Origin: Doris montereyensis
Lineage: Eukaryota > Mollusca > Gastropoda > Nudibranchia > Dorididae
Assembly: GCA_037039925.1 (NCBI GenBank)
Contig: JAXRKP010000472.1
Coordinates: forward strand, 5,001 to 69,000
Reading direction: 5' to 3'
DNA length: 64,000 bases
Within the stretch, counting starts at the first letter, position 1. The number at the start of each line of letters is the position of its first letter. The notes beneath the pieces are model-generated. The model saw only the letters and a program-made list of their open reading frames with translations. It did no database searches and was not told where the DNA came from. The position numbers and the translations under genes are program-made. Positions 1 through 43,319 of the stretch are shown here, piece after piece.

Positions 1-1245
1 TTGAAGGAACTTTACTCATGTTATAGAAACCAGGATATGTCCTGACTAGAAGTAACTTTACTACTCATGTTATAGAAACCAGGATAAGTCCTGACTTGAA
101 GTAACTTTACTACTCATGTTATAGAAACCAGGATAAGTCCTGACTTGAAGTAACTTTACTACTCATGTTATAGAAACCAGGATAAGTCCTGACTTGAAGT
201 AACTTTACTGCTCATGTTATAGAAACCAGGATAAGTCCTGACTTGAAGTAACTTTACTACTCATGTTATAGAAACCAGGATAAGTCCTGACTTGAAGGAA
301 CTTTACTCATGTTATAGAAACCAGGATAAGTCCTGACTTGAAGTAACTTTACTCATGTTATAGAAACCAGGATAAGTCCTGACTAGAAGTAACTTTACTC
401 ATGTTATAGAAAGCAGGATAAGTCCTGACTAGAAGGAACTTTACTCATGTTATAGAAACCAGGATAAGTCCTGACTAGAAGGAACTTTACTACTCATGTT
501 ATAGAAACCAGGATAAGTCCTGACTTGAAGTAACTTTACTACTCATGTTATAGAAACCAGGATAAGTCCTGACTTGAAGTAACTTTACTACTCATGTTAT
601 AGAAACCAGGATAAGTCCTGACTTGAAGTAACTTTACTGCTCATGTTATAGAAACCAGGATAAGTCCTGACTTGAAGTAACTTTACTACTCATGTTATAG
701 AAACCAGGATAAGTCCTGACTTGAAGGAACTTTACTCATGTTATAGAAACCAGGATATGTCCTGACTTAGAGGAACTTTACTCATGTTATAAAAACCAGG
801 ATAAGTCTGACTAGAAGTAACTTTACTCATGTTATAGAAACCAGGATATGTCCTGACTTGAAGGAACTTTACTCATGTTATAGAAACCAGGATAAGTCCT
901 GACCAGGAAGGAACTTACTACTCATGTTATAGAAACCAGGATATGTCCTGACTTGAAGGAACTTTACTCATGTTATAGAAACCAGGATATGTCCTGACTT
1001 GAAGGAACTTTACTCATGTTATAGAAACCAGGATATGTCCTGACTTGGAAGGAACTTATACTCATGTTATAGAAACCAGGATATGTCCTGACTAGAAGGA
1101 ACTTTACTCATGTTATAGAAACCAGGATATGTCTGACTAGAAGGAACTTTACTCATGTTATAGAAACCAGGATAAGTCCTGACTAGAAGGAACTTTACTC
1201 ATGTTATAGAAACCAGGATAAGTCCTGACTTGAAGGAACTTTAAC
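1..1245. repeat. 46/49-bp tandem array, about 26 units, cut by the left edge
   Basis: The unit contains TTATAGAAACCAGGATAAG, then TCCTGACT, a Tyr-like TTGAAG or TAGAAGG step and AACTTTACTCATG. Two length forms alternate (ACTCATG 46 bp, ACTACTCATG 49 bp), and long-form and short-form blocks are repeated, suggesting higher-order duplication. The unit closely resembles the 3' end of the SINE at 42,960-43,024. Confidence 0.9.
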
Positions 1246-2394
1246 ATTAAATCATTAAATACTACACGAAATATTGAAACATGTGACAGGAAGAGAAACA
1301 AAATACGAAACAGGAAGAGAAACAAAATAGGAAAGAAGAAGACAAACAAAATAGGAAACAGGAAGAGTGATGACAGGTAAAAAGACAAAACCAAAGGACA
1401 CAGTGTCTGTCAGTCAATTTGCATTTATTCATGGGCCAAATAAAAAACATATTCAATAGAAGCGCATAATTTATTAATGTCAGTTTATCACAATGTCATC
1501 ATAGGACCGTCTCTACACATGTAATAGGCACAAATAGACAAATGCATTATTGTTTTCTCCATAAACAATTTCATATAACAATAATATCACTGCCATCAGA
1601 GATGTATTTCTTATCAAAATGTCTATATAAATGGATTATTTAAAAATTGATATCAGTAAGACTGAAATCTTAACAAATTCGAGGCCAAATATGAATCTGT
1701 GAAAAAAACAAAACATAAACGCATCAGGGAATGTAGACAAATGCATATCAGTTAAATCAGTAGACTATATTTTGATACAAATTCAAATATAAATTCACAG
1801 ATAATCTTGTTTAAATTATCTTTTTAAAAACATTCACTGAGAGTTAAAATGAAAGCTTGGCGAGATAGTTATTCATGAATGAAATATGTGAAATGAAAAC
1901 TCTCACAATTGTAATATATTATGTATTTTACAAACTAAAACATGACTATTGTTTGGCTTCACTGTAAATAGACAAAAGATGACACGAATATGTACATTGG
2001 GTAAAGTGGAATCACCTGTGGTTCATGTCTGATGTGAGGGAGCGCCAATACAAAATGGATCCTACATAATCAACCATGTTGACCAAAAAGAAGACTCAGT
2101 TCGAAGAAAAAAAGGAAACTTTTTTTCTCTGCAATAACATTAACCCATATCTTATCTTCTGCACGCACAACAGCCAAAGGGCAGACGGAAAATAATAACA
2201 TTTTACGGTGTACATGTAAACGCAATGCACATAATATACATTTCTTGCATAGTGAACAAACTTGAACAGACTGTCGTGTGCTACACAAAACAATCATTGC
2301 TACACAAAACAATCATTGCTACACAAAACAATCATTGCTACACAAAACAGAAACCCCAGATTGGCTCCGGTTAGATAAAGAAGGCACAATGGAC
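1246..2394. other. Unique AT-rich flank downstream of the arrestin-fold gene
   Basis: No convincing exon on either strand. Purine-rich runs (GGAAGAGAAACAAAATA-like, about 1,290-1,370) and four copies of a 19-bp TACACAAAACAATCATTGC unit at 2,281-2,345 are the only structured parts. Confidence 0.6.
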
Positions 2395-2400
2395 TTTATT
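2395..2400 (-). promoter_or_regulatory. Polyadenylation signal AATAAA of the arrestin-fold gene
   Basis: An AATAAA hexamer lies on the minus strand 45 bases after the TAA stop at 2,445-2,447. The position suits a short 3' UTR and supports this as the real gene end. The stop itself overlaps a donor-like GAGAGTAAGT, so an alternative continuation to the left cannot be excluded. Confidence 0.5.
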
Positions 2401-2444
2401 TACATGGTCTCGAGGTTTCAAACTCAGGGCGTGTTTCCTGTAAC

Positions 2445-34569
<32,125 letters not shown>

Positions 34570-34857
34570 GTTAGAGCTACACAGTGTGTTTGAGTTATGT
34601 GGAGGTCATTCTAAAAGACACGTATACCAAAAATCTCATCAGTTGTTGAAGCTGAAATTAAAAAAAAGGAAAAATATTGGTGTTTTTGGGTCATTAAAGT
34701 TGATGGAATCTGAAGAAATTCAGTTACAATATCAAACAGGGTGTATTTTCTATATTGTGACAATGAAAAGAATAATCATTGCAATGGGAGTGAGATTTTG
34801 TACGCTGACGCGTTCTGTAGTACTATACAAATCCATTTATGAGGCATTGTAGCTGAA

Positions 34858-35190
34858 CCATAGTGTTGTGAGTTGGTAATCACGACGACATGGTTCAAGC
34901 CCAACGGCTGGCATAAGTGTTTTTTTAACATTGTACTCTAGGAAGAATGATTCACTCTACTTTCCTCACTTGACTCCGATGTGAATGAGTACCCAGCTAT
35001 AGGTAGAGAAAGATCTTGTCAGAGTATTAGTACGAAACGCCTAGCAGACTTGTGTACTGTATGCTCCCCTCGGAGTTGAGAGGGACTGAATGAAATGGCC
35101 TGCTGGGGGATAAATGATGTACAGTCGGTGAGCCTGCATTTGCGTGGGGATACGGACTATAAATTTATCGTTATCTTTTTATTTTTGTAA
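34858..35190 (+). mobile_element. SINE-C copy (full, tRNA-derived head)
   Basis: The head has TTGTGAGTTGGTAATCACG and the box-B-like TGGTTCAAGCCC (about 34,891-34,902). The body has TCTACTTTCCTCACTTGACT, ATGAGTACCCAGCTA, CTGTATGCTCCC and GATACGGACTATAAATTTAT. A second, headless copy is at 59,250. Confidence 0.7.
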
Positions 35191-35224
35191 GCTAGTCAAT
35201 GAAATATCGGCAAATTTCCATAAA

Positions 35225-38045
35225 AAGAAAAAACCCATTGAACATTTATCACCCACTTTAAAAGCTACTTGTAATGTCAATGTCTGCCATTGAATTGAAC
35301 GTTTGTCATCCACTTTGGAACTACCTGTAATGTTAATGTCTACCATTGAATTGAACGTTTGTCATCCACTTTAAAAGCTCCCTGTAATGTTAATGTCTAC
35401 CATTGAATTGAACGTTTGTCATCCACTTTGGAACTACCTGTAATGTTAATGTCTACCATTGAATTGAACGTTTGTCATCCACTTTGGAACTACCTGTAAT
35501 GTTAATGTCTACCATTGAATTGAACGTTTGTCATCCACTTTGGAACTACCTGTAATGTTAATGTCTACCATTGAATTGAATTGTCATCCACTTTGGAACT
35601 ACTGTAATGTTAATGTCTCCATTGAATTGAACATTTGTCAACTTTTACTTGTAATGTTAATGTCTATCATTGAATTGAACGTTTGTCATCCACTTTGGAA
35701 CTACTTGTAATGTTAATGTCTACCATTGAATTGAACGTTTGACATCCACTTTGGAATTACTTGTAATGTCAATGTCTATCATTGAATTGAACGTTTGTTT
35801 GTACTTGTAATCCACTTTGAACGTTTGTCATCCAGAACTACTTGTAATGTTAATGTCTACCATTGAATTGAACGTTTGTCATCCACTTTGGAACTACTTG
35901 TAATGTCAATGTCTATCATTGAATTGAACGTTTGTCATCCACTTTGAAAGCTACCTGTAATGTTAGATAGTCATCTTCTTTGTCATCTTCTAACATCACA
36001 TTGTGTGATGCCGGAGGTATTACTTAGATCTAGATTCTAAATATTTCTCGTTTGTTGTCTGACGAAGGGTTATACCCGGAACGTCACGTGTTTGTTCTGT
36101 CTTTATTAGTGGAGTTGTCACGTATTGTCATATTTCGCCTTTGACTTCACTCCACTGTGGCTCCTTCGTATTATTCACAACTATTTAGATAGTTCACATT
36201 GCCACATATCTCTGTTGTTGACGTTATTTATCTTTTTTGAATATTGCTAATATATCTAGATCTATAGTCATCTTCTTTGTCATCTTCTAACATCACATTG
36301 TGTGATGCCGGAGGTATTACTTAGATCTAGATTCTAAATATTTCTCGTTTGTTGTCTGACGAAGGGTTATACCCGAAAGGTCACGTGTTTGCTCTGTCTT
36401 TATTAGTGGAGTTGTCACTTACTGTCATATTTCGCCTGTAATGTTAATGTCTACCATTGAATTGAACGTTTGTCCCCCACTTTGAAAGCTTTACCATTGA
36501 ATTGAACGTTTGTCATACTTACCTGTAATGTTAATGTCTACCATTGAATTGAACGTTTGTCATCCACTTTGGAAGCTACCTGTAATGTTAATGTCTACCA
36601 TTGAATTGAACGTTTGTCATCCACTTTGAAAGCTACCTGTAATGTTAATGTCTATCATTGAATTGAACGTTTGTCATCCATTTTAAAAGCTACCTGTAAT
36701 GTTAATGTCTATCATTGAATTGAACGTTTGTCATCCTTTAAAAGCTACTTGTAATTTGTCTACCATTGAATTGAACGTTTGTCATCCACTTTGGAACTAC
36801 CTGTAATGTTAATGTCTACCATTGAATTGAACGTTTGTCATCCACTTTGGAAGCTACTTGTAATGTTAATGTCTACCATTGAATTGAACGTTTGTCATCC
36901 ACTTTGGAGCTACCTGTAATGTTAATGTCTACCATTGAATTGAACGTTTGTCATCCACTTTAAAAGCTACTTGTAATGTTAATGTCTACCATTGAATTGA
37001 ACGTTTGTCATCCACTTTAAAAGCTACCTGTAATGTTAATGTCTACCATTGAATTGAACGTTTGTCATCCACTTTGAAAGCTACCTGTAATGTTAATGTC
37101 TACCATTGAATTGAACGTTTGTCATCCACTTTGGAGCTACCAGTAATGTTAATGTCTACCATTGAATTGAACGTTTGTCATCCACTTTAAAAGCTACCTT
37201 CTAATGTTAATGTCTACCATTGAATTGAACGTTTGTCATCCACTTTGGAAGCTACCTGTAATGTTAATGTCTACCATTGAATTGAACGTTTGTCATCCAC
37301 TTTAAAAGCTACTTGTAATGTTAATGTCTACCATTGAATTGAACGTTTGTCATCCTGTAATGTTAACTACCATTGAATTGAACGTTTGCCATCCAGCTAC
37401 CTGTAATGTTAATGTCTACCATTGAATTGAACGTTTGTCATCCACTTTGGAACTACCTGTAATGTTAATGTCTACCATTGAATTGAACGTTTGTCATCCA
37501 CTTTAAAACTACTTGTAATGTTAATGTCTACCATTGAATTGAACGTTTGTCATCCACTTTGGAACTACCTGTAATGTTAATGTCTACCATTAAATTGAAC
37601 GTTTGTCATCCACTTTAAAAGCTACTTGTAATGTTAATGTCTACCATTGAATTGAACGTTTGTCATCCACTTTGGAACTACCAGTAATGTTAATGTCTAC
37701 CATTGAATTGAACGTTTGTCATCCACTTTGGAACTACCTGTAATGTTAATGTCTACCATTAAATTGAACGTTTGTCATCCACTTTAAAAGCTACTTGTAA
37801 TGTTAATGTCTACCATTGAATTGAACGTTTGTCATCCACTTTGAACTACCAGTAATGTTAATGTCTACCATTGAATTGAACGTTTGTCATCCACTTTGGA
37901 ACTACCTGTAATGTTAATGTCTACCATTGAATTGAACGTTTGTCATCCACTTTGGAACTACCTGTAATGTCAATGTCTACCATTGAATTGAACGTTTGTC
38001 ATCCACTTTGGAACTACCAGTAATGTTAATGTCTGCCATTGAACT
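35225..38045. repeat. 56-bp tandem array, about 42 units, with an inserted element
   Basis: The unit contains CACTTTGGAACTACCTGTAA, TGTTAATGTCTACCATTGAA and TTGAACGTTTGTCATC. Variants TTTAAAAGCTAC and GGAACTACC alternate. A non-satellite insertion occupies 35,966-36,435. Confidence 0.93.
35966..36435. repeat. ~170-bp element present as two direct copies inside the 56-bp array
   Basis: Copies begin at about 35,968 and 36,266 with TAGTCATCTTCTTTGTCATC and run through GTCTGACGAAGGGTTATACC to TGTCATATTTCGCC. The 120-bp spacer between them occurs once. The arrangement resembles terminal direct repeats of a short element. A hammerhead-like core is discussed in the findings. Confidence 0.7.
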
Positions 38046-38094
38046 ACCAAGTCTGGGCTTGTTTGCTTGCTTGTGTCTGATGTTTGCTCGTACA

Positions 38095-38222
38095 ATATAT
38101 TCGGTGAGATCATTGTAAATAAAGAAGAAATAATAAGATTAAAGGTAAGTGAAAGAACGAAATGAAAAAACCCCCAGAAGAATGAGGATCTACCAGTTCC
38201 GCCCGCCAACAGCCCGCAAACC
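38095..38222 (-). mobile_element. Family-D copy
   Basis: GGTGAGATCATTGTAAATAA, AAGGTAAGTGAAAG and GATCTACCAGTTCCGCCCGCC match family D. Confidence 0.55.
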
Positions 38223-38539
38223 TGGGCTGTATATGAGTTGAAAGATGTCTTGATTTAAAATTAAAAATAAACACACAGCACAAAAACATGGACGTTAACT
38301 TGTGATTTAATAAACAACAAAAACTCTTTCTCAAGACTCGATTCTGTTCATAAATCAATTATTTCATTGTGTGCCATTCGGGTTCTAAGAGGAGTCAGGT
38401 ACAATAATAAGGACAAAAAAAACAACAAAATCGCACCTGGCCCTTGTATTGGCCAACCTGACTAGATCTATGGGAATTCCCCCAAAGCAAGACCCAAGGA
38501 GACAACTAAAGGCGGCATCTTGTTGGGACTTTTGTTCCT

Positions 38540-39150
38540 TTGATTTTACTCACATCCACAGCTAAGGTGATCTCGGGGTTTTTTGGTAGGCATTTTTAAT
38601 TTTTTATCCGGACTGCCCTGTAAACAGCCAAGCTATCTTTAACGTCCACAGAGAATTGTGATCTGCATATGGGACCTCCTTTTTATCATCCGACTCCGAT
38701 GGGACTACATGTCAATTTTTTGTCAATCCACCTACCTGGACCAGGGGGTGGTAACTACGTAACATTCCCTCAAGGCCGCTTACAGCCTATAGAGCCCGGT
38801 TACTATAGCGTAAAGCGGAACAGGTAATAATAAGCACCTCCTGGACAGGACGCTAGTCTATGCAGATGTTTACTGTCAAGCTAGTGCTTATACCCATTTG
38901 CACCCAGGTCGAGTGGGGAAAGTACGCGTTGAATGTCTTTTCCAAGGAATACTACGTCGGAACTGGCTTGGCTAGAATGTGAACCCGGGGACTCAAGATC
39001 CCAAGTCTGGTAGCCTAACCACCGTCGCCACAAAGGGTGGGGGTGGGAGTGGGGGTTACTCGAAAAAACTCTAGCAAACTTTTCAACTGTCGGGGTTTGA
39101 ACCCCTGACTATTTGGTTGAGATTTGGACCACTGAGTCCCCTGGCAGTCT
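38540..39150 (-). mobile_element. SINE-B copy split by an inserted SINE-A
   Basis: The SINE-B 3' two thirds lie at 38,540-38,752 (GTAAACAGCCAAG, CCGATGGGACTAC, CTACCTGGACCAGGGGGTGG). Its head lies at 39,035-39,150 (CGGGGTTTGAACCCCTGAC, TTTGGTTGAGA). The interval is a SINE-A copy. GGGGGTGG at both junctions may be the target-site duplication. Confidence 0.72.
38755..39034 (-). mobile_element. SINE-A copy (full, tRNA-derived head)
   Basis: Minus-strand head at 39,034-38,970: TGGCGACGGTGGTTAGGC (box A) and GGGTTCACATTCTAGCC (box B). The body has GACCTGGGTGCAAATGGG and CCAGGAGGTGCTTATTATTA. The 3' end is GCGGCCTTGAGGGAATGTTA. Confidence 0.75.
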
Positions 39151-39499
39151 CTTCAGTGAAATTATGGGGAAGGGGAGGGGTAGCCTAGGTAACCATTACG
39201 TAATGTTTATCCGTCAGACTTTCAGGCCCACAGCTCAAATTCAATACAAGAGGGAGAATGGTGTACACATGTTTAAGGAAGATTAGAAAGTAGATCCACG
39301 AAGCAGGGCACAGTTATTGTAATTGGACACTCTTCTTTCACATAAAACCCCCCACTGATAACACCGAGTAACCGTTGCATCTAACGATAAATAAAGCCGG
39401 ATTTTAATTCAATTGTAAATTCAGACGCTCGTTAGTCCGTCAGTTAAAACAATGATAGGCTTCTAGTTCGCATCAAGTATGACACCTCTGATCTGGTCA

Positions 39500-39775
39500 A
39501 GAGGTATCGGCAATTCGGTAGTCTCAGAGACAAGTAGTCGGCCTATCAACCAAGAGGTCGTGGGTTCGATTCTCGGCAGGTTAAACAGTTTTCTCGACGT
39601 TTTTTTTCGAGTAAAACCTAACCCCTGATCCAGGTAGGTGGATCCACACCTAGTCTCACCAGATTTTGCTCGAAAAATCTCGAGAAAATTTGTCAACCAT
39701 TGGCGTGGCTCGAACCAACTATCTTTTGGTTGCGAGACCGACATCTGCCCTGGACTACCGAGACTCCCATCTGAT
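39500..39775. mobile_element. Head-bearing SINE-B pair in inverted arrangement
   Basis: A plus-strand copy starts at about 39,510 (box A TAGTCTCAGAGAC, box B GGGTTCGATTC at 39,563-39,573) and runs to CACACCTAGTCTCACC at 39,661. A minus-strand copy follows directly (CTCGAGAAAATTTGTCAACC, box B reverse near 39,705, box A reverse near 39,755). Confidence 0.7.
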
Positions 39776-40854
39776 GAAAGAAAAAACAAACAAAACAAAA
39801 ACAACAAGCAGAAAAACAGAGCCTGTTTTTGAGCCAGGCCCCTTCTAAAAAAATATTAAAGAATTTATCTGATGTAGATTCTAGTAGAACTTAAACTCTC
39901 AAGATATTTTGTCTGGCAAATCTTTCGAGTACATGTGCTTATTCATTTTATACATAGCACACTGTATGCTACTTAGCATTCCCACCAAGAGCAAGCACTC
40001 TCTTGTGACGTCACTAAACTACTTTTAAATTGCCTCAAAGTATTACTTATTGTCACACAAAAGTGGGTAATCTTGGTCTTAATTTTAATTGTTTGAAAAC
40101 CCCAAACAAACCCAATAAATCAATGCGGCCCCGATTGAGGGGATGTTGGTTATTGTAAAGATATCTTCAGTCCTTTTTTGTTCTTTAGTGATTTCTGACA
40201 CCAAACGAAGAGAAATCTCAAATCTAGAGCAAACAGGCCTGCCAACGTCAATACGTCATACTCACACGATATTTATTCCGTGAATTATATAAAATACGAA
40301 GCAACAACACCATTAAAAGATGATTACATTGATATCTAGTCCAACAAATCATACATCCTGGAAAGAAAGCACAGTAAAAATAAAATTAAATGCTGATTGA
40401 TAAAAACCTTTGTGCTAAAACAAACGACACAAGTAAAAAGTAAAAATTGATCTGGTGCTGCTAGATCTAGATTCTAGATTCTAGATCTATCTCTTGCTGC
40501 ACACACCGAATGAGTGATTCGTCGTGACCAAGTGTTCACCTTTCCACTGTTACGATTGGTCAATCAAAACATTTCAGTCTTTTTCTTCTTTCTTTCTTTC
40601 TTTCTTTCTTTTTTTATTTGTTGTGTTTTACTTCTCCCAAAAGCTTGTTCAAGTAAAATTATAATGATATGTGTGTCCCGTGTGTTGTGCTGTGTTGTGT
40701 TGTGCTGTTGTTTGAGGAATGTGCTCAAGGGTGTCAATAATAAAATTGCTGTTTGAAAGGAGATTTGAATTTCCGTGAACAGCTTTTGCTTGTCTTTGAG
40801 TACGATTCAGACAAATGTTATTTTTAGAACATGATATGTGAGTGTGAGCGGAAC
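39776..40854. other. Unique AT-rich stretch
   Basis: No exon recognised. It holds a CTAGATCTAGATTCTAGATT cluster near 40,466, a (TTTC)n run at 40,588-40,612 and a TGTGTTGTGCTG-type run near 40,690-40,710. Confidence 0.5.
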
Positions 40855-41015
40855 GTAGATGTTGGCCTAACGGGAGACTGTAGGACTTGTTATGAGTTTG
40901 TAAGGGGATGGGTTCGAATCCTTATTTCGTAAGACCTAGCGTAGTGTCCGCGGGAAGACACAATGCCGTTTACCCAATTTGCGAATGGGTACGAGATATT
41001 GTAGGAAGCTCAGAT
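40855..41015 (+). mobile_element. tRNA-derived SINE (SINE-A-like), 5' part
   Basis: Box A TTGGCCTAACGGG (40,861-40,873) and a perfect box B GGGTTCGAATCC (40,910-40,921), then GTGTCCGCGGGAAGACACAA and TTACCCAATTTGCGAATGGG. It runs straight into the pentamer field. Confidence 0.72.
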
Positions 41016-41019
41016 AATA

Positions 41020-42480
41020 TAAGGTAAGATAACATACGATGAGGTAAGATAAGATAAGATAAGAAAACATAAGATTATTAAGATACGATAAGATACGATT
41101 AGAACGATGCGATAAGATAAGATAAAGTAAGATGAGGTGAGGTGATATAAGGTAAGGTAAGGTAATAAAAGATGAGATGAGATGAGGTGAGGTGAAGTGA
41201 GGTAAGATAAGATAAGATCAGACAATATGAGATAAGGTAAGGTGAGGTAAAGTGAGGTAAAGGTGAGGTCAGATAGGATAAAAATAAGATAAAATAAGAT
41301 GAGGTGAAGTGAAGTAAGGCAAGATAAGATAAAATGAGGTGAGCTGATGTGAGTTAGATGCGATGATATGAAATGAGATGAGATGACATGAGACGATGAA
41401 ATGAGATGAGCTGAAATAAGATGAGATGATGTATATGAGACGAGAATAAATGAGATGAGATGAACTGAAATGAGATGAGATCAGATGAGATAATATGATA
41501 TGAGATGAGATTAAATGAGATCAGATGATTTGAGATGATATGATATGAGCTGAGATATGGTGAAATGAGATGAGGTGAGATGATAGGAGATGAGGTGAGA
41601 TGAGATGAGATAAGATAAGATACGTTGAGATGAGATAAGATGAGACGAATTGAGGTAAGATAAGCTAAGATGAGATATGAGATGACACGAGATGAGTTGA
41701 GATTAAATGAGATGAGATGAGATGAGACGAGATGAAAGGAGGTGTGATGAGATGAGGTGAGATACGATGATAATATATAAGATGAGATAAGGTGAGATGA
41801 GACGAGATGAGATGAGATATGAGATGAGATGAAGTGAGAATAAATGAGATGAGATGAGATGGGATGAGATGAGATTAGATAAGATGAGATAAGATGAGAT
41901 AAAATAAGATGACATGAGGTGATATAAGATGAGATTAAATAAGATGAGATGAGGTGAGATAAGATGAGATGAGATAAGATGCGTTGAGAGGATATGAGAT
42001 GAGATGATATGAGATGATATGAGATGAGATGATATGAGATGAATTGAGGTGAGATGAGATGAGATGAGGAGATGAAATCAGATGAGGTGAGATAAAATGA
42101 GATGAGATGAGGTGAGATGAGATGAGATCAGATAAGATGAGGTGAGATGAGATGAAATAAGAAGAGATGAAATAAGATGAGATGAAATAATATGAGATGA
42201 AATAAAATGAGCTGAGATAAGATAACATGAGATGAGATAAGATAATTTGAGATGAGATAAGTTAAGATGAGATGAGATGAGGCGAGATAAGATAAGATGA
42301 GATGAGACGAGGTGAGATGAGATGAGATGAGATGAGGTGAGAGATGATATGAGATGAGATGATATGAGATGAGATGATATGAGATGTGGTGAGATGACAT
42401 GGGATGAGATGAGGTGAGATGTGGTGAAATGCGATTAGATGAGATGAGGTGATGAGATGAGATGAGATTTGACGTGACCT
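41020..42480. repeat. Degenerate GATGA/GATAA pentamer satellite
   Basis: About 1.46 kb built of AGATG, AGATA and AGGTG pentamers, with TA-containing GATAA rich on the left and GATGA rich on the right. The minus strand is open for long stretches (Ser/Leu/Ile-rich), judged spurious. Confidence 0.93.
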
Positions 42481-42778
42481 TTTTATTTTGACACGGCAGT
42501 GGACAAAGATGACCTCGCCTGGCGGGTTGTCCAATACATGGACACATTCGTATGATATTGATATGATGCAGACATCTTGGAAACATTATAAACCCATGCA
42601 TTTAAGGCACACACGTTTTTCGGCTGGTACGAGTGTTGTGTGACGTAAGCATCATTATTGTGTAACTAACGATGTGTGCACTGTGCGCTGACCAGCTGGA
42701 GCTCACTTCGCTCTTAAACTTTTATCGATAAATCAGTGAATGTCAACGGATTTTTACCAGGATTTCTACACATCTTGT
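42481..42778. other. Short unique spacer
   Basis: Nothing recognised between the pentamer array and the SINE-A copy. Confidence 0.4.
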
Positions 42779-43024
42779 GGCGTCGATGGCCGAGTGGTTA
42801 GGATGCCAGACTGGGTGTAATGAGGTTACGGTTTCCAATCCTGGTAAAGCCAGGCCCGACGTTGTGTTCCTTGGGAAAGACACGTGACACGCATTTTCCC
42901 CATTGGACCCACGTGCAAATGCCTCCTGTCGAGGAGGTGATTATTATTACCTTTCCACTTCATGCTATAGAAACCGGGAAAAGCCCCAGCTCTAGGGGTC
43001 GTAATAGCATTGAAGGAACTTAAC
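42779..43024 (+). mobile_element. SINE-A copy (full, tRNA-derived)
   Basis: Head: box A TGGCCGAGTGGTTA (from 42,787) and a degenerate box B GGTTTCCAATCC (about 42,830-42,841). Body: CCTTGGGAAAGACACG, CCCATTGGACCCACGTGCAA and GGAGGTGATTATTATTACC. 3' end: CTATAGAAACCGGGAAAAGC then TTGAAGGAACTTAACC. This copy is the reference for the 3' end shared with the 1-1,245 array. Confidence 0.8.
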
Positions 43025-43319
43025 CTTTCAGGCCTTGAATGATTTCATTGTGTTTGATTTCAAATGGTCTTTTATGTGGTGGTGCTTTATTCCCACTGGT
43101 TATTGGATTTTTAAGAAATTTTAAATCATCAAACAGCTTTGGGAATCTTATTGGTGAGCTGTTTTTACACCCCTATTCTTATGCTTCATTGTTGCTATGC
43201 TGTGTGTTGGCGCTCTCGATTCCCAGCTTTGGAGTGACACGTTCACAAAAGAAGATAAACTATTCTGTCATATAGAAAAAGAAATAAACAAATAATTGAC
43301 GCAACAGTCATTAATACAT

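Noticed and set aside
1..1245. CRISPR array
   Set aside because: Units are contiguous and near-identical with no unique spacers, in eukaryotic DNA. The same holds for every other array here.
42779..42850. A genuine tRNA gene
   Set aside because: Box A is good but box B is degenerate, no cloverleaf closes, and the sequence continues into a repeated SINE body.
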